A stretch of 64,000 nucleotides of DNA from Zonotrichia leucophrys gambelii (taxonomy: Eukaryota; Chordata; Aves; Passeriformes; Passerellidae), in contig NC_088170.1 in assembly GCF_028769735.1 (NCBI RefSeq), positions 55,213,585-55,277,584 on the forward strand, in the 5' to 3' direction. Shown here piece by piece: positions 50,015 through 61,600 of the stretch (position 1 is the first letter of the stretch; every line of letters starts with the position of its first letter). A program made the translations under genes and the position numbers. The notes beneath the pieces are model-generated. The model was not told the DNA's origin, searched no databases, and saw nothing but the letters and a program-made list of their open reading frames with translations.

Positions 50015-53000
50015 AACCTTGCTATGAAGAGCAATGAGTAAAATATTTTACACTCTATTTTTATCAGTACATAAAGACAAAAAAAAATAAAATTAAAATA
50101 AAAAATGCCTTCCAACAGTGCAATGGTTGAATGCATTTATGTAATATAAACAACATTATTCTTTGCTTTTACTACACAGTCCTCTCTGGTCATGCTTTAC
50201 ATCCAGAATGTCCCAATGGAAGAAAGCAAACGACACCGGTCACTTCAGAGACAACTGAAGTAATAAAACACAACTTAACTCTGAACCACTTTTCATGACT
50301 GTCAGAGTTATCACGTTAATTGTTAAATAGGATTTTCTACAAATATACAACATATAAAAACTGTTAAATATATAACTTTAGGCTTTTCAAAATACATTTA
50401 ATGATCTCTTTCAAACAAGTGTTACTTTTGTTTTCTCTTTAATTTGCTTTCTGGTGCTAAATGGTGTATCAGATGAGACATAGGCCACAGATGACCAAAC
50501 ATGCTCTTTGCAAATACTGTATTATCCAACTTTAACTATCAAAAATGGAACTGTAGAAGAGGCATGTTTAACTGGTTAAAACGGAAAATGATTTTAGTAC
50601 GAGAAAGTCAATCTAAGTACAGAGGAATAAAGGTGCTGTGTAGACAGTTTGTGTTCTTTTTGTCCAAGTTTTTCAAACATAGGTCATTTTTTCTCAGTGC
50701 TCCGTTATGTTCTCTTGAACATGGCATTTCAAGAGCAGGTCTCTGAGTTAGTTTTTACTTCAGCTTTCCATAAAGACTTCTGCTGGACAACATTTCAGCT
50801 TTGTGAAAGCTGGAATCATGTCTTTGTGGAGACCTTCATTTTAATGACATAACTCTCTTAAGAGTAAGATTGTGTCCACTTTAAAATAGATTTTGCTCTT
50901 TGGTCTATTGTAAATACTGAAAGTATAAGAAAATAAAAGCAATTCAGACAGTTTAGGGCACAAGAAGAGTTTCTCTTTTGCACCTCAGTGTCCTCCCATA
51001 GGCAAAACAGTCTTCTCTAAGGCTGATTGGGATGATACTCTTCATTGTAGCAGACTCTTCGGATTGAAACATGTAGGTAACAGCAAGTCCAGCAGTGGTG
51101 TATAACGCAGATGAAACGTTAACCATGAACTTTTTTGTATTGCTAATGCCCAAGCATATCTCTTTTTCTATATTCCTTAGTCCAGTGATCCTTAGAATGG
51201 TAGAACAAACTTTAGCTCATAATGCAGAGGAATTATGCTGTCATTCATGAGATACAGAGAAACAGACAGTTGAGTTGATGACATATAACAGATGATGATC
51301 AACAGCAGTGTAACTTGACTAAGTTAAGTAGCTCACAGAGAGCCTAAACCACTCCTACGAGGATTCTGTGTTGCTGCATTTGTCAGGAGACCTGTAAATC
51401 AATAAGAACAAATGAGTCAGTGTTTCAATTTACAATTCTGCTTGTCTTTGCTGTCCATTATCATAAAATATACTGTACTGAGGTTTTTCAAGGAGACAGT
51501 TAATGAATTAGAAGATATTTATTTTGCACAGCATTTTCCCTGAGAAAAAACATATTCAAAAGCATATATTTTATTATAAAAACTTTATGCTTTAATAATT
51601 ATTTCTAATAATATATAGCTTACAATAACTTCAATGCCATCTAATTTCTACTAAGTTTCAAGCATATTTCTTCTCATAAATATCACAGAATGTTCTTTTA
51701 CACACATTAAAGTTACAAATAACAATGCCAAATATACATGGTGATTAAGATTACTTATACTTTTTATGTTCAGGATGTAATGAAAAATGGACTTGAAAGC
51801 CATGACCATGTATTAAAAATGCAAAGATGTTTGTACTGGAGGCTTTTCTGCAGTTAAGTTTCCAAAGAGCACTAGAGTGTGCCTAATTTAATCAATACTG
51901 CCCTCTAGCGATGTTATTACAAGTGCAAATTAATGTAAATAATTGCTATTAATAGTCAATTTAATCAGAAAATTGTTTTAGTTCCGCACCAGAAAAAAAA
52001 AAAAAAAAAAAGAAAAAAACTTCACAAAACCCCACAGAATATAATAAAAATGGGAAAAGTACTGCCCAATGAACCTGTTGCAAAGAAAATTGAATGGAAG
52101 CAGCATTTCTAAAGAGAAGCAGAACCAAAGTTCACACTATTAAAGAAAACAAGAGTACTGGAAGACAGTGCAAACACAAATGAGAAAATAATGACTTATA
52201 ATGACTTATTTATACAACAAAGAGCTAGCTACTCATGCTCACCCAAAATATGAGTTTAGAAATGGTTTAAAAATTCCACAGATTCTGTATACACCAAAAT
52301 GTTGTGGGATGTATTAAGCAAGCATGATTGTTACGAAATGCTGTTTGCATTTTCAAACACTATCTTCTGCTTCGGCATTGTTCTGTCTCCAAGTAGTCAG
52401 AACTGTTATTACTGATGGAAATACCATGCAAAACTCCACAAAATACTGAACAGTGGATGTAAAAGAGCAAACAAATAAGAAAACACAATTCAATTGGTTT
52501 AAGCCATATATTGAATTTTTAACCTAATCTTCAGAGCAGTACATGAAAGAAAAATCTGCCTCCAAATCAATTTTGTGACAGCTTGAAACATATGGATCTC
52601 TATATATATGCATGTAGAAAGAAAGAAAGAGAGAGAAAGAGAGGCAGATAGACAGATGAATACTTTCCTTACAGGCATAAAGTGTACGTCATAGATTTCT
52701 GCTTTTGTCCTCTCACCTTTTCCAGGAAAAAACACCCCAGAAATCTTGCAAACAGCCTTTCCTTTTCGGACTAGTGATCAGATCTCCAAACCACATGGCC
52801 TCAGACAGGCTGAAGGCAAAAAACCTGGTTGATTATTGTGATATATTCCCCTTCTTAAATACACTTTCAGCAAGAGAAATAATGTTTTGCTTCTATTAAT
52901 TGCCCTCTTTCCTCTTTAAACTCTTTCTTGACCTTCCTGCTATGCCCCCTATTTTTCTTCCCATTAGAAAAAACCACAAATTTTAAGGTAGTAATACTTT

Positions 53001-53826
53001 TTAGGTTGCAAGACACAAAGCAAACAATTCATGGTTTATTAGGTCTGAAAGTAAAGCACTATGTGTTAAGAATTAGCTTGACATAGCTCCATCTTTCCTT
53101 TATAATGCCAGAATGGCCCACAGCTAAAAGCAACAGCGTAAACTGCTGATGGACTGCATGTTCAGTGTTGTCACAGTGTGCTTCTCTACCACTCTGGTCC
53201 CAGGAAGAAGAGAGAATTCAGGTACAACAACATACATTCAGAGATAACCTTCTGCTTTGTCCCTTCATGGGGATAAAAACCTCCTTCTTTCCTTCCTTGC
53301 CTTCCCTGTCTCCACCTCGAACACCCCTGATGCATGAAAATGGTATTAACACTTTAAAAAGAGATGAGAAGAGGGGAGAAAATGATGCACTTTAAAAATG
53401 CTGAGGAAGGGCATAGAGCAGGCTTGAAATAAAGTGATGACAGGAAGAGGAACAGATTAGAGAACAGGAAGTGAATTTACAACTTTGGACAATGACAGGA
53501 AAAAATTAAATGAAAGAGGGGAAAAAGCATATGTTAGCGAGGGAAGTATAAACATCACTTATTAATGAAGGCATGAAAAAGAAGTAAGATAGGTAATAAG
53601 ATTAGCAGATAAAAAGGAGAGAGAAGATAGGAGAGAGCATGATGAGTCCAGAGAAGAGGAAGAGAATGCACACCTACCCTCCCACCTCCTGTTTTTTCCC
53701 TTTCGTTCCTCATTATAGGTAAATTAATCACTCCCCAGAAAAACAGACAGATCAAATAAGAGAAAAGAGGGATGCCTAAAAAAAATAAAAAGGACTATTT
53801 TACTATTTATAGTAATAGATCAATCC
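50015..53826. other. Unique AT-rich sequence, no gene seen
   Basis: No gene is supported. An A run of about 20 lies at 51991-52010. A purine-rich GAAA/GAGA stretch lies at 52616-52645, and another long A/G-rich segment runs from about 53390 to 53680. A CTCF-like core TGCCCTCTAGCG lies at 51899-51910 in a TAAT-rich context. A 66-codon minus-strand frame at 50953-51153 looks protein-like but has no clear splice or family support. Confidence 0.45.
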
Positions 53827-55170
53827 ATAGAATAGAATCATAGAATCAGTTAGGTTGAAAAATACTTTTAAGGCCATCATGTCCACCCCAGCACTGCCAA
53901 GTTCACCGCTAAACCATGTCCATAAGGACCACCACAAATATTTTAAATACTTCCAGGGATGGTGATTCAGTCACTTCCCTGTGTAGCCTTTTCCAAAGCT
54001 TGACAATCCTTTTAGTGAAGAAATTTTTACTAATATCCAATATAAGCCTCACCAGTGCAACTTGAGGGTGATATCACTCATTCTGTCACTTGTTACTTGT
54101 GAAAATAGACTGACCCCGTGCTGGCTACAACCTCCTTTCAGAGTGATAAGGTGTCTCTGCTCCTCCCTTTCTCCAGGCTAAACAACCTCAGCTCCCTCAG
54201 CCACTCCTCAAAAATCTTCTGCTCCAGACTTTTTCCCAGCTTTGTTGCCCTTCTTTGGACATGCTCCAGCACTTCAATGTCTTTCATTTAAGTGAGAGGC
54301 CCAAAACTGAACACAGGATTTGAGATGTGGCCTCACCTGTGCCAAGCGCAGGGGGAAAATCACTACCCAGTCCTGCTGACTATTGTGGGTACAAGCAAGG
54401 ATTCCATTTGGTTTTCTGGCTGCCTGGGCATAGTTGGCTCATGTTCAGCTACTGTTGATCAGCATTCTCCAGTCTTTTTCTGCTGGGTTGTTTTACATCC
54501 ACTCTTCCCCAGCCCTCTAGCACTGCATGGGGTTGTTGTGACCCAAGTGCAGGATTCACCATTTCACCTTGTAGAACCTCCTATATTTGTCCTCAACCCA
54601 CCAATCCAGCCTGTCCAGAGCCCTCTGCAGAGTCCTTCTACCCTCCAGCAGATAAACACTTCCATCCAACTTGGTGTCATTTGTTAACCTATCCAGATCA
54701 TTAATTAAGGCATTAAGCAGAACTGTTGCAATACTGAGCCCTGGGGAACACCAGTAGTGACTGTCTGCTAGCCAGATTCAATTGTATTCACCACAATTCT
54801 CTGGGCTCAGCCACCCAGAATTTTTTTTTATCCAGTGAAGGGTGCACCTATCAAAGCAGCCAATTTTGCCAGGAGAATGCTGTGGAAAACAGTGTTAAAG
54901 GCTTTACTAAAGTTCAGGTAGACAGCATCTGCAGCCTTTCACTGAGTAGGTAGCCTTGACATTAGATGAGGTTGGTCCAGCAGGGGAATGCCTTTCATAA
55001 AGCCATGCTGGCTGAGCCTGATGCCCTGTGCATGTGCCACAGGATGACACTCCGGACAGGATGACACTCCATGACCTTCCCTGGCACCAAAGTCAGGCTG
55101 AAAGGTCTATAACCTACTCCATGGAAGCCCAAGGTGGCAGTTCTGCTGACCTCCCTCTTTACTTCTCTAA
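53827..55170 (-). mobile_element. Longest CR1 LINE copy, antisense, ORF2 end plus 3' UTR
   Basis: The 3' tail is at the left: ATAGAATAGAATCATAGAAT at 53829-53848, the reverse complement of the CR1 octamers. Moving right are antisense 3' UTR blocks (CTTCCAGGGATGGTGATTCA, TCTCCAGGCTAAACAACCTC, AGCTCCCTCAGCCACTCCTC) and then antisense ORF2 sequence (CTTGGTGTCATTTGTTAACC, GCCTTTCATAAAGCCATGCT, CATGACCTTCCCTGGCACCA). The copy ends near 55170. Stops, indels and an eight-base T run near 54824 show it is inactive. A 15-base phrase, ACAGGATGACACTCC, occurs at 55039-55053 and again at 55056-55070. Forward open frames such as 54292-54687 are antisense readings. Confidence 0.95.
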
Positions 55171-57966
55171 GAATTGAAAACGTGAATTGAAACACATGAA
55201 AGTACCACTTCCCTAACAGGCAAGTTTAATGTAAAATGGTTCTCTTGATGGCTATTTGGCAGTAAGTTTTAGAATATTAATTAGCCCATCAGCTTGCAAT
55301 AATAACTGTAAATTAAATAAATACTTACATAAAACTGCTTCAAACCAGGGAAATTGGTTTTTGCATTGATTTGGTTCTTTTTTCCCTTCACTAAGGAAAT
55401 TTGTAGCAGCATCAAATTAAAGAAAGGCTACATAACTATCACACAGAACAACATTTCTTCTGTTCATACACAGAACTCATGTCATTTCTAGGTACCAAAG
55501 CACATGTCTGTTTGTCACTGACTTCCGTGAAGTCAGAATTTCTTCCCAGCTCTTCAGACAGCAGGTTCTGCCTCCTTTGGAAGGAGCCAAATATTTGGGC
55601 TGTTAGTTTGAGTTTCTTCAAATTTGAGGTACTGAGCATGCATCTAGTACCAGAGATTAAAATACTACTGTATGCTTTCTGACTGCTTACATGGGGGAAG
55701 TCCAAGCCCTTGTGTGTTCCAAGAGAAAAACAAATTCCCTGTGTGCTCAAGAGGAAAACAAATTTTCCTGCTAATAATCCAAAACATAAGAAGCAATACA
55801 TTTCACATGACCATATATATCTTACTGTTGTTCTTGGGTGGTTTGAATATGTCCCAAGAGTGTTTGGCTTATTAGAGCAATTATAACACATTCCACTTAA
55901 TTTGTCTTACTCTGAAGGAAGTAGAATAAGGGTCAGTCTAGCCCCAACTGTGCTCTAATGGCACACAAAATATTTTAGTTCTTCATTTTTATGGTCAAAA
56001 CAAAAGAAAAAAAGTTATGCAAGTCACCTTGAGAAGATAAGAATATATGACACTTTGCTGACTTACACAGGCTTTCTATCAAAAGAAATCCCCATAAAAA
56101 CCTCTCTTTCAGTGTAGCATCTAGGATTTAACTGAGCGACAAAAATGTTTGAATTTCTCATCACAACCAGAAAGTTGAGCCAGGCTTACTGCAAGTGGCA
56201 AATATTTTCAGTTAGGATTGAGTTTCAAGTATGTCTTGACCTTTCACTTTATATGGAATCCACATAAATACCAACAATTCCATGTCAAGCCTGATAAAAC
56301 TTTAGCAGTTTCATCTGTTTTTCACTCTGTTTTAGAATAAAGAGTTCACCAAAGTTCTGGTTTTTGCTACAGTAGCCAAGTGCTCTTAAATGGCTACCTA
56401 TTGCAGTCACATTGGCACTCTTTGATGACAATTCTATCATTTTTCCAGAACTGATTTTTGGAAATTTTCTGGATACCTACAAAATAATTGGTCATATTAA
56501 AGATGTTTCAGTGTTGCTTAAGAGCTGAACTACTTGTCTAAATTGTGTGTTTTATACTTTCAACTACAGTCTTATGCCTCTGTGAGTCTTAGGATTTTGT
56601 GCAGCATCCAAGAGTGCAAACAGCTTTTTTTTCTATGGGTTCTTTTTACCTAAAAAAATTCACAGAGATGGATGCTGGTTGAACCTGCGTCTGACTCACA
56701 AATTTACTCATAATAGAAACAGTTCCAAACCTTTTACCAACTGACTGCAAGTCAGATAAACAGCATGTCTTTCCCCTCTGCTTCTGTGGCTCTCAGTTCT
56801 AGGTCCCTAAACAACTAAGCATACATGATGCAGAAAGAAAGATGTAAAAGCATTAAAATGCCCTAGGAAAACCTTACACTGCCTTGCAAGATACCTCCTG
56901 CTTTATGGGAATAAAAATGTAAATTTCAGGTGATGATCCAAGGAGCAGCAATGATCTGTTTCATTCATGAGAACTCCCATAGTCCCTTCTGAAAATTTAT
57001 TTTGTTTCCCTCCCTTCCTCTCCTTTCCTCCACGCTGTTCATATATGCAAACTGAATTGCTTAGTCTTCAGAAAAAAAAGACAAGTTAATCTAACTCTAA
57101 AGTATCTGCAGCTATTAGGAATAAGAAAAAGAAACATGAAAGCTATCCTACTTAATGCTGTATTATGTCTCACTGAGCTAGCCACAGGAAGAGAAATTTC
57201 AGAGTTCAAACCACAGTACCTACAGAATTAGGAGTTATAAGATTGAACAAATTTAGTGTCTGTGCTTCTGGATGAATATTTATAAAAAGAAGTCTAATGT
57301 ATTAGGTAGTGTATATGCAGGTATATTTTCCTGTGCTGCACTCCAGCAAAGTAGCATTCCTGAGTTACAGATAGCAGAATCCCATTACCAGTGCCCTTCA
57401 AAAAGAAGATGCCTTTTAACACACATTGTATATTTCTTTTCACTTCTACTATTCAGCCTGACACAGAAAGAAGTATTTATTCCCAATCTGAGACTCTTTG
57501 CATATTTTTTCCCAATAACTATTTTAATATCAGTCTGTCTCAAAAAAAACCCAAAAAGCCTAATTTCCCCTTAAATAACACTTCTAGTCCTATCTTCTCA
57601 ACTTCCCCTAACCATCTGTCAGGACTATCATCATGATCATTAATTTCCTTTTCTGTTAAAACCCTTTTTGTTTCATATTACCTTTTTTTAACTTACAAGA
57701 TTTTGGAATACACTCATACACTCCTTCTTCTGAATTGCCTATTACTTCATAAGCAATAGCAGTGAAGGAAGTGGGATTGCTGTTATAGTTAGATAATCCT
57801 CACAATGACTGAAAATGTTAGAACCACATGTTGTAAACCAGCTGAAATACATTTGAACCTGGGTCATGCAGGTAAGCCTTGTTGAAGAGCTCAGCCTTAA
57901 ACATGTATAATTACACAAGTTTGGTTTGTGGCATCTGAACACATGCTAAGGAAAAGCAATGGAGGT
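55171..57966. other. Unique sequence with one longer open frame, no gene called
   Basis: No transposon or gene is recognised. The longest frame outside repeats in the window lies here on the minus strand (55439-55891, 150 codons, Met to stop). It has no family resemblance. A length of 150 codons is near what chance gives once in 64 kb of this composition, so it is not annotated as a gene. Confidence 0.5.
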
Positions 57967-58640
57967 GACAGAATCACAGACTCATTTAGGTTGGAAAAGG
58001 CCTCCAAAGGTCATCAGCTCCAATCTTTCATCATCACCTTGTCAGCTAGACTATGGCACTAAGTACCACGTGAAGGTTTTTTCTCAAACACCTCCAGACG
58101 CGGTGACTCCACCACCTCCCTGCACAACCTGTTCCAATGCTTGACAACCCTTCTGTGAACCAATTCCTCCTGTCAGCAAACCTGAGCCTCACCTGGTGCA
58201 GCTTGAAGCTGTGTGCTCTCCTATCACTAGTTGCTCAAGAGGGTGATCTCTACCTTTCTACAGCCTCCTTTCAGGTATTGTAGAGAGCAATAAGGTCACT
58301 CCTGAGCCTCCTTTTCTCCAGGCTAAATGCCCCCAGCTCCCTCAGCTGCTCCTTTCAAGGAGCTCCTTGTGCTCCAGCTTCTTCACCTGCTCCATGCCTT
58401 TCTCTGCACATGCTCCAGCACCTCAGTATCTTTCTTGCAGTGAGTGGCCCAGAACTGAACACAAGATTCAAGGAATGGCTCACCAGTGCTGAGTACAGGA
58501 GGACAAACACTGCCCAGGTCCTGCTGGCCACACTTTTATTGACCAGGATGACACTGGCCTTATTGGCCACCTGAGCTCACTGCTGACTCATGTTCAGCCA
58601 GCTGTGGACTCGCACCCAATGTCAGCATTGGTCCAGAAGA
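57967..58640 (-). mobile_element. CR1 LINE 3' fragment, antisense
   Basis: The left end GACAGAATCACAGACTCATT with TTAGGTTGGAAAAGGCCTCC is the reverse complement of the CR1 tail. Antisense blocks follow: TCCACCACCTCCCTGCACAA, CCTGTTCCAATGCTTGACAA, GAGCCTCACCTGGTGCAGCT, CCAGGCTAAATGCCCCCAGC and TGGCCCAGAACTGAACACAA. It belongs to the same broad CR1 type as 53827-55170 but is a separate insertion with its own 3' end. It ends near the TCAGCATTGGTCC phrase at about 58633. Confidence 0.95.
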
Positions 58641-61600
58641 GAAAGAGAGCAGCAAGAATATCTCTCTTCAGAAGATTCAAAACCCTTGGATACAAAGGTG
58701 ATCATGGGAGATTTTTGCTCACAGTAGCATTTAAAACTGTTGTGGATAACAAAAGAGCAAGGCAGGCCTCATTTTGCCCCCTGTGAAAGTCTAAAATCAG
58801 CCCCTTCAAGCATCATGGGTGGAAAGAGGGCAGGATGAAGAGGACCACACATCTTATAAGGCACAACAAAGCAAATAGTATGTGTTCATCTCTCACTAAT
58901 AGCTAAAATGGCTAAAATGTTAAATATCCTTAGAATAACTCCAGCTAAAGACCTTGAGCAAGTAACTCAATGTTATATGATTTCTTTATGCTCTTTTAAG
59001 TTGGTAAGACATCTGCACATATATGAAGATTAACACAGATAAAACTAAGGAAGATTTGTAACTGGTAAGGAATTGTAAACTTGAAAAATTACTACTTCTC
59101 TGTCACCTTTTTTACTCTTTAAATAAAAAAAACCAATAGCAATATTATCGTGATTAAAAGTGTCTAAGAATAGCCATGGGCTTTCCTCAGGATACTGAAA
59201 AAATAACTGGAATTGTCTTATATTTTTATATTTATTTAAATTTATATGTATATTTCTGACACTTTTCTCTAAGGTAGGAGACAGGTTCAGATAAAATTCC
59301 CAATGTATCTAAGAATTTTTTAAAATTAATTTAAAATAAATTTTAAAATGCAATAACTTAATTTTTACTGAATTATGAATGTATATACATATATATCTAT
59401 ATTCAAAGCATACTCTTTATAGACTAACAAATCTTAAAGTTTTAAACTTTATTAAATTAAATCTTCTTGTGAAAAAAGTGATTTAAATATTTCTGTGTGC
59501 TAATAAATATATGCAATACAATTATCTTCAATAAAATAATGCTTTTACTGAAGCAATAGAAGAGTATTTTATTAAGAGAGTGATGTGATTTCAATTATAA
59601 AGTTTAAAAAATAATCTTTATAGTTAAATTTACTAGTCTGCATCATGGGGAAAAAAAGGAAAAAAAAAAGAAGAGCATCAGCCAGCACTGAAATCCACAC
59701 ACAAATAAAAATTTAATTTTTCTTTTCTAATTAAAAGATGAAAATTATTCAAGAACATCTGGGAGTACTATCTGATTGAGGATGTTGGTTCAGCCAACGG
59801 GCGGTTGGGCTGAAGCAAGGTTAGTCTCATACACAGTAAAAACTGGAAGTGTTTTACTAAGACTGATTGTGAAAAAAGTTGAATAATACATCAAAAGTCG
59901 AACATGCTTTTAAAGAGAATACTTAGGATATTTCACCCATAAAAAAAGCTAATTCTGACTTTAAAAGCATGAGCTTTAAACTGGAAGTTCAACTGGTAGT
60001 GAAGGAACTGCATAGTCAATGTTCACCAGTGAGATACTTTGCTTTATGTACTCCGTTTGACAAATGACTGTTTAAGAAAGTAGTCATGTTTCACATCATT
60101 CCAGAAAGCAATGCAGCAATGTAAATTACTTCCAACAAGCAGTTTTATAAATATTTTGTGTATTGGAAATAAATTTTTGGAATTACTCTGCTTAGCCTTT
60201 GTCTAGAACTTGAGGAGAAAGTCGTAAGTGGACAATTATGGGAAATCAGAGTAGAGGAGGAATATTATAAGTGAAATAAGAAGAATGGAGGAGAGTTTTT
60301 ATTGTCTAAGAGACATGTTTGAAAACAAAAGCAGGAACATACACAACATTTTTCTTTAGAAATAACACAGGGACATTCACTGACAGCAGAACAGCAAGTA
60401 TGGTCTTCAACACAGCTCACATGTAGGTAGATAAATAAAGAGAAGAAAGTCCATTACTGGTCTTAGTCCTTACATTTTCTGCAAAGGGAAAGTCCTCTGA
60501 AGGTAAAATTTTCTAAAACTGAATTATTGGACAGTCCTCTAATATGTACATGGAAAACAAAAATAAGCATATAATAGCATAAAATAGTTCAATTTTTTAA
60601 ACCTTGATCCTATTCACTTTCAGTGAAAACTGAAAAAGTCCTGGATTAACAGATTGTTACATGCTTAACAGGTTAACAGATTTATGAGATTTAGTTCCTA
60701 AAGATGATTCCTAGTTTTAGGAATTTAGTTCCTAAAGATTTAGGCCCTAAAGATGGTTTTCAAAATAAGAAAAATCTTTCCCTAAAACACCTCACCACAG
60801 AAAGAGTGAGGTTCTTCAGAAAAGTGAAATAGATATTCTTCAAAAAAGTCAACTATCATTTTCTATCAGATTAAAGCCAAGGTTTTCTTTCTGCAATCCA
60901 TCATTCAACAATGGACATTCTGAAAGGACAGTGGGAAATGTAGTTACAGTGTTTTCTTCACAATTTGAGGAGGGAGAGAATATTTCTTGACAGGGTAAGG
61001 GGAAAATTGACAGATGTAGGGGGATTGCGCATACAGCAACATATGCTGATCTTCTGTTTAATTACAATGAATTCATACACCTTACAAACTTTTAAGTCCT
61101 AGTTTTCTTCACTCCAGGAAAGGTTTATGTTTGTTTTGTGATATATTCTTATAATCCCCAGTAAAATGTCCTTTTGCACACCTATGCTCATCCTCCAGTT
61201 TTAAGTTGTGGATGATATAGCAAAGAAGTGGGATGAAGAATCAGACATGGAATTTAAGGATCATTATCCCAAACTAGCCAATTAAGACTATTTGATTCCC
61301 CTAGAGAAACACATTTAGGCATTGCAGACACCTAAATGCATTACACTGTGCAGCACTCTGATTGACAGAGCAAATATATTTAAGCTTAACAGAGGTTATG
61401 GATGCAGTGTCTCAGAAACAACCAGTGTTACAATGACTACTGAGGCAGAGCACTCTGTGCACTGTGCAGCATATTGGATCAAAATTCTTTGGCAAGATCA
61501 CCGTTACACTCTCTACCCTGTTTCTGTGCTATTTTGGCAAGCAGTTCTGTGGTGATCAGATTTCTGCAGTACTCTGAAAACAAACAACAAAAGAGGAAAA

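Noticed and set aside
49696..50136. 146-codon frame with Phe-Leu-Pro-Ser repeats
   Set aside because: It is created by the GGAA/GGGA microsatellite read on the minus strand.
50953..51153. 66-codon minus-strand frame that looks protein-like
   Set aside because: Its length is ordinary for chance, the upstream AG lacks a good pyrimidine tract, and no poly(A) signal follows closely.
54292..54687. 131-codon plus-strand frame
   Set aside because: It is the antisense reading of the CR1 copy at 53827-55170.
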